From: Alphaproteobacteria bacterium
Lineage (GTDB): Bacteria > Pseudomonadota > Alphaproteobacteria > Rhodospirillales > Rhodospirillaceae
DNA length: 48,395 nt
Reading direction: 5' to 3'
Assembly (NCBI GenBank): GCA_030835385.1
Contig: JAURPI010000041.1
Location: 1 to 48,395, forward strand
Shown: piece after piece, positions 42,370-48,395 of the stretch
Layout of the letters: every line of letters begins with the position of its first letter
Numbering within the stretch: position 1 is the stretch's first letter
Program-made: the position numbers and the translations under genes
Notes under the pieces: generated by a model
Seen by the model: the letters and a program-made list of their open reading frames with translations, nothing else
Databases searched by the model: none
Told to the model about the DNA's origin: nothing

Positions 42370-42398
42370 ACCTTAGGGCTGGGGTGAAGGTGGGTCAA
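42370..42398 (-). promoter_or_regulatory. Putative thiC promoter with overlapping 9-bp inverted repeat
   Basis: On the reverse strand TTGACC (42398-42393) and TAAGGT (42375-42370) are 17 bp apart, placing transcription start near the beginning of the riboswitch. A perfect inverted repeat, GCGTTGACC at 42364-42372 and GGTCAACGC at 42393-42401, overlaps both boxes and might be an operator. Confidence 0.5.
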
Positions 42399-42526
42399 CG
42401 CAAAGCACCCGGATATTCGACCAATTTCAGGCTTTCGCGCTTCTGGTGAACGGGAAAAGTGATCCCTCTTTTTATCTACCGCGTAAAATTCTATATATTC
42501 CGTACAAATTTTAAGGAGATTAAGCC

Positions 42527-42748
42527 ATGGAACCCAACGTTAACGCCATAGACAGAGTAGTCCGCATCCTCGTAGGAGCGGGTCTCGCTGCAATTCCCTT
42601 CGTCATTCCAACCAATGGGGACTGGGTTCGACAGTTGATGGAAGTTGTTGCCGGGTTGCTCGGCTTGTCGCTCGTTGCTTCAGGCGTACTGGCCTACTGC
42701 TGGATTTACAACATGCTTGGCATTAACACCTGCAAGCAAACCACCTAA
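42527..42748 (+). CDS. DUF2892 (YgaP-like transmembrane domain) protein
   Basis: Small membrane protein of 73 aa with two hydrophobic segments. N-terminal N-V-N-A-I-D-R-V-V-R-I-L-V-G and the final L-G-I-N-T-C-K are typical of DUF2892, in which the C-terminal cysteine-containing tail is conserved. A strong AAGGAG ribosome site precedes ATG 42527. Function unknown; related domains sit on rhodanese-like proteins. Divergent from thiC. Confidence 0.88.
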   Translation: MEPNVNAIDRVVRILVGAGLAAIPFVIPTNGDWVRQLMEVVAGLLGLSLVASGVLAYCWIYNMLGINTCKQTT

Positions 42749-42750
42749 GT

Positions 42751-42887
42751 CGCGCGAGACGTTTACCTCGCAGTGTTGTGTTTGGTGCAGCTTTGGGTGC
42801 GGTCTTTCTTGGAGAGGCTTTCGGTCGACGACGCGTTTTGCAGCAGTGATCATTGCGGTTGGAGCCATAGCATTAAAGTCTGCATAA
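42751..42887 (+). pseudogene. 3' remnant of an EamA/DMT-type transporter
   Basis: One frame reads F-G-A-A-L-G-A-V-F-L-G-E-A-F-G-R-R-R-V-L before a stop. The next frame continues A-A-V-I-I-A-V-G-A-I-A-L-K-S-A and ends at TAA 42885-42887. Together they form the last two helices of a DMT/EamA transporter (G-A-V-F-L-G-E is typical), joined by adding one base near 42840. The 5' part of the gene is absent; the DUF2892 gene occupies its place. It looks like a decayed fragment. Confidence 0.55.
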
Positions 42888-42891
42888 CGCG

Positions 42892-43581
42892 CTAATCGCG
42901 GACACTAAGCTCAACGAGATCGTAAATCTTCTCACCTTCAGGATAGGTCATGCGAATAGGGATGAAGTCATCCAACGTCGTCCACATGCATAAAGTTTTA
43001 CCGTCACGCACCGGCCAATCGAAGCGATGGCAGTGGAAGGTACCGGCGTCCACGTTCAGTTCTTCTTCACCCCGGTAATGATAGGCGTATGTCCGAGGCA
43101 ACAAAATTGGACCAGAGCTACCGTCAGATAACGGCGATGAATTAAAGCAATTGTCGATCACCTGAGGTTTGTGAGTCAGCTCTGGTTTGATATGCGCCAG
43201 CTTCCAAATATCTGAGCATATGGGATGACTACCAAATGCATTGGCTGGTTTTTCGAGGGCTATACGTTGGCTAAAGCGCCCTTCGTTGATCGTGTATCCT
43301 TCGCCCTCTGCTGTGGTTGGCGTAAAGCGAAACCAGCCGCTACCCAGGGGGCGGTTTTCTTCGGCAATGCGGACATAGCATTCGATCGGGCGCCAGTCGG
43401 AGCCGACTGTGTACGTCACATCCCGGGTCAGTCCCAAGTTATCGAATTCGCACAGAACACGTAACGTGCGCAGGCCATCGGCCTGGATACTGACGCTAAA
43501 AATTTCACGACCGAACTGAGTTTGCGGCTGTCCGTTCGGGTTCAGGCAGTAGGAGACCTGCCCATTGATTAACCGTGCCAT
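42892..43581 (-). CDS. Unknown 229-aa protein paired with flavoprotein copy 2
   Basis: I do not recognise the family. The protein has no signal peptide or membrane helix and appears beta-rich. Visible points are I-D-N-C-F-N-S-S-P-L-S-D-G, F-H-C-H-R-F-D-W-P-V, and a final D-D-F-I-P-I-R-M-T-Y-P. It starts 18 bp after the flavoprotein stop on the same strand, so it is probably co-transcribed with it. A cytoplasmic role linked to the flavoprotein's substrate is possible but unsupported by motif. Confidence 0.8.
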   Translation of the reverse strand: MARLINGQVSYCLNPNGQPQTQFGREIFSVSIQADGLRTLRVLCEFDNLGLTRDVTYTVGSDWRPIECYVRIAEENRPLGSGWFRFTPTTAEGEGYTINEGRFSQRIALEKPANAFGSHPICSDIWKLAHIKPELTHKPQVIDNCFNSSPLSDGSSGPILLPRTYAYHYRGEEELNVDAGTFHCHRFDWPVRDGKTLCMWTTLDDFIPIRMTYPEGEKIYDLVELSVRD

Positions 43582-43599
43582 TGCTATGACTAGAGAATT

Positions 43600-45165
43600 C
43601 TAAACATCAAACTCCAAAATCCGTTCGCCCAGCAATTTGCCGAAGGTGATGGCTGGTGTGACCAACATGCCACCACAGATAGCACGACCTGACGTCGCTC
43701 CGGTTCCGAGCAATTCACCGGCTGCGTAAAGCCCGCCAATTGGTGTGCCATCCTGTTTTATGACCTGAAGGTCCTTGTTGACGGCAATACCGGCGAATGT
43801 GGTGAGGAACCAACTTTGTGTTCGAATGCCGTAATACGGTCCTTTCTCGATGGACAAAGGCATATGAGTGCGGCCAAGAGCGTCTTTGCCACTTGCCTGG
43901 GCGATATTGTATTCGGAGACCGTGCTGGACAGACCATCGGCGTCTACACCCATTTTCTCGGCCAACTCTTCCACAGAGTCAGCCTTGAAAAAGTTGTGGT
44001 ACCCCTGGCTAAAGGCCTCAGCGACGTCATCTGGATCCATCATACCCATAAATCCACCTGAAATGAGTTTGGGCGCTTTGGTATGTATTTCGTGATCCCA
44101 GACCATCCAACATTCTTCGCCTGGCTGCTCTGCCAAGGCCTCTTCGTAGGCGGCGTGACTTAGAATATCTTCCTGAAGGAAGCGCTTGCCCTTTGCATCG
44201 ACAATAATTTCCCAGGGCGGCCGATCTCCGGGGAAGTGACGAGCGACAGCGACCATGGGAGAAGGATAGTCTTCATCCCCAAGAATAGCGCCGAACAGCG
44301 GTAGGTGGTTCTCGCCATAGCGGACATAGCCGCCTACAGATGTGCCGAGCGTAATGCCGGCTCCCTGACTATAGGGATAGGACACGTCTGAATAATCTGG
44401 TGCGCCTTCTAATTCCTCGAACATTTCGGCATTTGATGCGTAGCCACCGCTTGTGAGAACCACGTTCTTGCCCATGAACTTGTCAGTCTTGCCATCTGCG
44501 TCGACAGTGCTAACACCGACGACCTGCCCGCCATCATCTTGGATGAGATCGCTGACCTCTGTGCTCGTTTTGATCGTGACGGCACCAGAGGCTATCAGTG
44601 GCTCAAGTTTTTCTTCAAACAGCGCCAAAATGCCCATACCGCCTTCTTTGTGCCAAGCGTAGCGGGCGTGACTGTAAGGCTCGTGGGTAGTGCCGGTCAC
44701 CGGATGATGGTCGTAGACCTCAAATCCATTGTCCGTCAGCCAATCAAATGCTTCAGCGGCATTCTCAGTCGCCAGCCGCAGGATATCCGGATCAGCCGTG
44801 TTACCGCTGATCTTCATAACGTCGTCGTAGTGGGATTGAGGACTATCCTCGGTAATGCCTTTGGATTTTTGCAGCTTTGTTCCAGCGGCGCTCATTTGGC
44901 CAGTTGAGAGAAAGAGGGTACCGCCGATAACCGGAGCGGCCTCAACGATAAGAACTTTGGCGTTCCGTTGGCCCGCGAAGATCGCAGCAGGAAGACCGGC
45001 GGTTCCGCCGCCGACAATAATGACGTCCCAAACGTCTTCCGCGTCCGACGCATCTGAGCAGCCTCCTATGCCAATACTTGCGGCTACGGCGCTTGCCGCA
45101 GAGAGGAATTGCCGTTTGGACAGTTTTTGCGTCAGAGGACTCCAGAAATGGGTCTTTTTCGTCAT
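43600..45165 (-). CDS. Exported FAD-dependent oxidoreductase (copy 2)
   Basis: Protein of 521 aa. The N-terminus has a Tat-like K-R signal (S-K-R-Q-F-L-S-A) followed by a hydrophobic stretch with a possible lipobox at G-I-G-G-C. The FAD motif is VIIVGGGTAGLPAAIFAGQR; closing flavin block G-E-L-L-G-T-G-A-T-S-G-R-A. It shares many blocks with copy 1 at 3483-5030, including D-H-H-P-V and R-P-P-W-E. Substrate unknown: the fold includes fumarate and urocanate reductases and 3-ketosteroid dehydrogenases. It is divergent from the methyltransferase-like array across 238 bp and precedes the unknown gene at 43581. Confidence 0.86.
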   Translation of the reverse strand: MTKKTHFWSPLTQKLSKRQFLSAASAVAASIGIGGCSDASDAEDVWDVIIVGGGTAGLPAAIFAGQRNAKVLIVEAAPVIGGTLFLSTGQMSAAGTKLQKSKGITEDSPQSHYDDVMKISGNTADPDILRLATENAAEAFDWLTDNGFEVYDHHPVTGTTHEPYSHARYAWHKEGGMGILALFEEKLEPLIASGAVTIKTSTEVSDLIQDDGGQVVGVSTVDADGKTDKFMGKNVVLTSGGYASNAEMFEELEGAPDYSDVSYPYSQGAGITLGTSVGGYVRYGENHLPLFGAILGDEDYPSPMVAVARHFPGDRPPWEIIVDAKGKRFLQEDILSHAAYEEALAEQPGEECWMVWDHEIHTKAPKLISGGFMGMMDPDDVAEAFSQGYHNFFKADSVEELAEKMGVDADGLSSTVSEYNIAQASGKDALGRTHMPLSIEKGPYYGIRTQSWFLTTFAGIAVNKDLQVIKQDGTPIGGLYAAGELLGTGATSGRAICGGMLVTPAITFGKLLGERILEFDV

Positions 45166-45403
45166 GGCCTATCTCCCGTTATTCTTTCCGCGACTTTAGC
45201 GCAGAGTTTGAGGCACGCATAGCACTGGAAGAGGAGGCGAACTCAACGCCCGTGTTATGACCACCGGATCAAGCACTGGCATAAATTGATGCAGAAATGC
45301 TGGATTTTAGGGTGGACTGAGCGCACAGTTGATTCCGCTATATCCTTGTTAGACTGTTACCCCTGCGGCAAATCCTACCGCGACTGGTCCAAGGAGTTCG
45401 GCC

Positions 45404-46585
45404 ATGACCATAGAAATGAGTAACCGGCGCAGATTCTTGCTCGGGACGTCTGCTGCCGCCGCTGTTGCTTTACCTTCTTTGAAAGCGATTGCTGAAACCG
45501 CCAGTTGGGATGTCGAGTGGCGCGGAACGACAGGAATATTTGAGCGCTTACCGACGCTAGATGAAGAGAACGGGCAGGACTTCTACCGCGGTTTTCGTTA
45601 TTGGATAAATCGAGATTTAATCTCAGCAGCACGCCGTAGAGCGTTGGAAATATTGGAAGAAAACGGCATTGCCCCTGATGCAATAATTCCCATGGAGCAG
45701 GTGATGGCTCTGATGGAAAAAGACCACATCATGGGTATGAGTGTGCTGGCCTGGGAAAATACACAGCAAGCTATGTGGGGCCGAGTACAGGATCTGTACC
45801 ACGAGAATGCCGATCTATATTTGGGCGAGTTGGAGGCGACAGCCAAACTTGGTCCGGGCACTTTGGAACTGAGTCCTGACCTAGAGATTCCTCAGTACGC
45901 CAGTTATGAAATACACCTTCAGCCCGGAGGGTATGTGGGTGATCCGTTTGCTGGCTATATCTATGTCCACGGCGAAAATGTGGTGTTTAGAAACGGCAAC
46001 TATCAGGACGATGCCCAGGTTAGCTTGGCGCGCCGGGTTCCAGGGCCAAAAGATGGCCGCATTGAACGAGTTTTGGAGCAGGGCTGCAGTTCAGGGCAGT
46101 TTACCCTGGCTCTGAAGAATAAATGGCCGCAGGCGGAAGTCTGGGGCACAGACGTGGCCGCACCGATGATTCGTTACGCTCATATGCGGTCAGTCGAACT
46201 GGGACTGGAAACTCATTATCTTCAGGAACTGAACGAAGACAGCCAGTTCCCGGATGATCATTTCGATGTGGTGACCAACAACCTCCTGTTTCATGAGGTT
46301 CCAGCGAAAATAGCTCGCGGAATTATTGAGGAAGCCTTCCGAACACTAAGACCTGGCGGGGTTTTCTACCCCATTGATTTGTTCACCGGTAATCCGCCGA
46401 ATGAGACTGCATTTGGCAAATTTTGGGCTTGGCGGGATTATCGATGGAATGAAGAAGTTTGGCGGATGGAATACACAGCGCTTGATATGGCGGCCGAGAT
46501 GAAACGAACCGGCTTTATTGTGGAACAAGGTCCTGCGGCCCGGCGCGGCACCAAAGGCAATATTATGGGAACTAAGCCCGCTTAG
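45404..46585 (+). CDS. Twin-arginine-signal SAM-methyltransferase-like protein 1
   Basis: Protein of 393 aa; AAGGAG lies 7 bp before the ATG. Residues 1-31 form a Tat signal: S-N-R-R-R-F-L-L, an alanine-rich core and cut site A-I-A. Residues about 40-205 are a conserved N-terminal region I do not recognise, with F-E-R-L-P-T-L-D and E-I-H-L-Q-P-G-G-Y-V-G-D-P. From about 218 a class I methyltransferase fold begins: V-L-E-Q-G-C-S-S-G-Q-F-T (SAM loop), the acidic D250 after strand 2, F-D-V-V-T-N-N-L-L-F-H-E and L-R-P-G-G-V-F-Y. Ends M-G-T-K-P-A. First of three tandem copies; 24 bp to the next. Confidence 0.88.
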   Translation: MTIEMSNRRRFLLGTSAAAAVALPSLKAIAETASWDVEWRGTTGIFERLPTLDEENGQDFYRGFRYWINRDLISAARRRALEILEENGIAPDAIIPMEQVMALMEKDHIMGMSVLAWENTQQAMWGRVQDLYHENADLYLGELEATAKLGPGTLELSPDLEIPQYASYEIHLQPGGYVGDPFAGYIYVHGENVVFRNGNYQDDAQVSLARRVPGPKDGRIERVLEQGCSSGQFTLALKNKWPQAEVWGTDVAAPMIRYAHMRSVELGLETHYLQELNEDSQFPDDHFDVVTNNLLFHEVPAKIARGIIEEAFRTLRPGGVFYPIDLFTGNPPNETAFGKFWAWRDYRWNEEVWRMEYTALDMAAEMKRTGFIVEQGPAARRGTKGNIMGTKPA

Positions 46586-46609
46586 ATCCGGCTTTAGAGG
46601 AATAGCGAA

Positions 46610-47797
46610 ATGCTTAATCGAAGAACTCTGTTTCAGGCTTCAACAACGATTGGTGGCGCCGTTGCCGCTTTGTTTGGTGCCCGCAAAGCACACGCAGCAC
46701 TACCCACAGCTGCTGATGTCGAGCCGAGAGGGACAGATCGCCGTTTAGAGCGCCTGCCGACATTGGAAGCGGAAAGCAGAGAAGACTTTCTTACGCGCTT
46801 TCGGACCTGGGTGAATAGCGATGTGCGCCGCGCCGCAGCAGCGCGGGGCGACAAAATTATGCGGGAGAAGGGCCTCGACCCCCGTGGCGACATGACCTAC
46901 GAGGAGGCGGTTTCTCACCTCGAACACGACCATATCGTAGGGCTGAGTGGTCGTGCATGGATTAGCGCCCAGCAGATCATGTGGAAAAATCTGCAGGATG
47001 AATTTTACAACAACGCAGATGCCTATCTCGCCGAAATGGAAGCGGCGGATAACAGGGGGCCGGGCAAACTTGAATTAAACCCAGATATGGAGATACCGCT
47101 TTACTGCAAGCATGAAATTCATATGCAACCAGGCGGTTATGTTGGCGACCCACTGGGTGGTTACGTCTACCATTACGGCACCAATAACTTCTGGGAAGGC
47201 CGCAACAGCCAGGACGAAATGGACACTCAGCTGGCTAAAGCTGTGCCTGTGCCGAAGGATGGTAAAATTCAACGTATCCTACATATGGGCTGTAGTTCTG
47301 GGCAGTTAACACTTCGTCTGAAGGAACTCTATCCAGCCGCAGAGGTTTGGGGAGTCGATGTTGGCGGTCCCATGGTTCGTTACGCGCACATGCGAGGTGT
47401 CGACCTTGGCGTTGAAGCAAACTTCCGCCAAGCCTTGGCAGAAGATACGGGTTTCCCCGATGGTCATTTCGATATCGTTACATCGTTCTTATTATTCCAC
47501 GAGGTCAGCTCGGAGGGAGCTGAAGCTATTATTAACGAAGGCTATCGCCTCTTGCGGCCGGGTGGGGTGTTTTACTCCCGTGACCAGAACGATTGGTCCA
47601 AGTTGCCGAATTCATCGGCGTTCCAATTATACCAACGCTATTGGATTAACCGCTGGAACCACGAGGTCTGGCAGCGGGAGCACCGTGCTAATGACTATCC
47701 TAAGCTGCTAGAGCAGGCTGGGTTTATGGTTAGCTCACCTCGCCAAGGCAGAAGCGCCAGGTCTCAGGCCTCGTTGATGGGAACAAAACCGGCCTAA
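46610..47797 (+). CDS. Twin-arginine-signal SAM-methyltransferase-like protein 2
   Basis: Protein of 395 aa with signal M-L-N-R-R-T-L-F-Q, a hydrophobic core and cut site A-H-A. It shares R-L-E-R-L-P-T-L-E, A-D-N-R-G-P-G-K-L-E-L-N-P-D-M and E-I-H-M-Q-P-G-G-Y-V-G-D-P with copy 1. The SAM loop reads L-H-M-G-C-S-S-G-Q-L-T with an acidic V-D-V after strand 2; F-D-I-V-T-S-F-L-L-F-H-E and L-R-P-G-G-V-F-Y follow. It also ends M-G-T-K-P-A. Intergenic distance to copy 3 is 114 bp and contains two hairpins. Substrate and location of action are unknown. Confidence 0.88.
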   Translation: MLNRRTLFQASTTIGGAVAALFGARKAHAALPTAADVEPRGTDRRLERLPTLEAESREDFLTRFRTWVNSDVRRAAAARGDKIMREKGLDPRGDMTYEEAVSHLEHDHIVGLSGRAWISAQQIMWKNLQDEFYNNADAYLAEMEAADNRGPGKLELNPDMEIPLYCKHEIHMQPGGYVGDPLGGYVYHYGTNNFWEGRNSQDEMDTQLAKAVPVPKDGKIQRILHMGCSSGQLTLRLKELYPAAEVWGVDVGGPMVRYAHMRGVDLGVEANFRQALAEDTGFPDGHFDIVTSFLLFHEVSSEGAEAIINEGYRLLRPGGVFYSRDQNDWSKLPNSSAFQLYQRYWINRWNHEVWQREHRANDYPKLLEQAGFMVSSPRQGRSARSQASLMGTKPA

Positions 47798-47798
47798 T

Positions 47799-47844
47799 CC
47801 ATACTTTCAGTGTATGGGCACGTCCCTCACTTGTATTGGACGTG
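47799..47844. promoter_or_regulatory. Two inverted repeats between methyltransferase-like copies 2 and 3
   Basis: CCATAC / GTATGG with a 7-nt loop lies at 47799-47817, directly after the copy 2 stop. CACGTCC / GGACGTG with a 12-nt loop lies at 47819-47844. Neither has a clear T tract, so attenuation, RNA processing or an operator are all possible. Confidence 0.4.
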
Positions 47845-47911
47845 AGTTTGTAAGCCCTTATATTTTGGGTGCGTGTCCGGTAGCGGGACGGGGAACTTTT
47901 GAGAGGTCTTC

Positions 47912-48395
47912 ATGCTTGATCGACGCAATTTATTCTCTGCGCTGACCGTATTTGCGTCCGCGATTGGGAGCATTTTTGGCAGCCGTGAGGCGAATGCCGC
48001 AAAGCCCAGCTTTAAGGGGGATTTGGACCCACGTGGGACTGTAGGTCGCCTCGAACGATTGCCGACATTGGATCTAGAAAGCCAACAAGATTTTCTAACC
48101 GGATTCCGAAAGGACATGGGGCGAGCTTTTCGTCGTGCAGGGTCGCAGCGAATGGTAGCGTTATTTGAGGCAAAGGGGCTGGATGCATTTTCCGATCCGT
48201 CTATGGAGACCATACTTGAGATCGCTGAGAATGATCACATCCTCGGAATGCACGTACGGACCTGGGTGAGCATGCAGCAGTTCACATGGAGCACAATTCA
48301 AGAGGTGCTTTATCGAGATCCCGAAAAATATCTGGCTGAGCTAGAAGCCGCTGACAACGCGGGACCGGGAACCTTAGAACTCAACCCAGACATGG
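47912..48395 (+). CDS. Twin-arginine-signal methyltransferase-like protein 3, partial (runs off window)
   Basis: An open frame from ATG 47912 (GAGAGG ribosome site) to the window edge gives 161 residues. Signal M-L-D-R-R-N-L-F-S with cut site A-N-A is followed by R-L-E-R-L-P-T-L-D, E-N-D-H-I-L-G-M and A-D-N-A-G-P-G-T-L-E-L-N-P-D-M, matching copies 1 and 2. The methyltransferase region would lie beyond the window, so its presence is inferred. Confidence 0.85.
   Translation, partial: MLDRRNLFSALTVFASAIGSIFGSREANAAKPSFKGDLDPRGTVGRLERLPTLDLESQQDFLTGFRKDMGRAFRRAGSQRMVALFEAKGLDAFSDPSMETILEIAENDHILGMHVRTWVSMQQFTWSTIQEVLYRDPEKYLAELEAADNAGPGTLELNPDM

Overview
The window comes from an alphaproteobacterial chromosome of moderate GC by eye. 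The assignment rests on conserved gene order: serS-surE-pcm-LysM/M23, a DUF815-type ATPase, yajC-secDF, an Mth938-like gene, hpnCDE, a squalene/phytoene-synthase-like gene and trmFO; then ppiD-trpE divergent from tpiA-secG-pyrG-kdsA-eno; and thiC under a TPP riboswitch. The order or genus cannot be fixed from sequence reading alone. I saw no tRNA, rRNA, insertion sequence, prophage or CRISPR array.

Layout. 1-5 kb: serS (cut by the window edge), surE, pcm and an NlpD-like lipoprotein, then a signal-bearing flavoprotein. 5-9.5 kb: DUF815 ATPase (reverse), yajC, fused secDF, an Mth938-like gene and a strong bidirectional terminator. 9.5-15.4 kb (mostly reverse): a PuuD-like membrane protein, the translationally coupled hpnC-hpnD-hpnE squalene genes, a divergent catalytically degenerate synthase homologue, and trmFO. 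15.4-18.4 kb: a tandem DUF4170 protein, a CNT nucleoside transporter, a DoxX protein and an unknown exported protein. 18.4-24.6 kb is accessory: a nitrilase-like hydrolase, a Tat-signal DUF1838 protein, a HutX-like gene broken by an in-frame TAA, a very acidic 52-aa ORF behind a perfect 18-bp palindrome, a DEAD-box helicase, and an APC permease broken by an in-frame TAG and an apparent internal deletion. 24.6-27.2 kb: two divergent exported SUMF1-fold paralogues and a lone cyclic-nucleotide-binding domain. 27.2-38.8 kb is mostly housekeeping. 38.8-42.4 kb (reverse): thiC followed by an exported SnoaL-like protein and a third SUMF1-fold lipoprotein. 42.5-48.4 kb: a DUF2892 protein, a DMT-transporter remnant, then a divergent locus with a second flavoprotein and an unknown protein on one side and three tandem methyltransferase-like proteins on the other.

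The best candidate for an undescribed system is 42.9-48.4 kb. Three tandem paralogues each carry a twin-arginine signal peptide, a conserved N-terminal block I do not recognise and, in the two complete copies, a class I SAM-methyltransferase fold with an apparently intact cofactor loop. They are transcribed divergently from a signal-bearing FAD oxidoreductase and a 229-aa protein of unknown family. Methyltransferases are not expected outside the cytoplasm because SAM is cytoplasmic. A paralogue of the flavoprotein lies near the start of the window, between otherwise conserved genes.

Other signals are the trio of SUMF1-fold exported proteins with an invariant D-C-x-x-C-P-E-M-V-V motif and eight positionally similar cysteines but no FGE catalytic cysteine pair; three separately decayed genes (HutX-like, APC permease, DMT transporter); and a TPP riboswitch whose transcript probably continues into two non-thiamine exported proteins.
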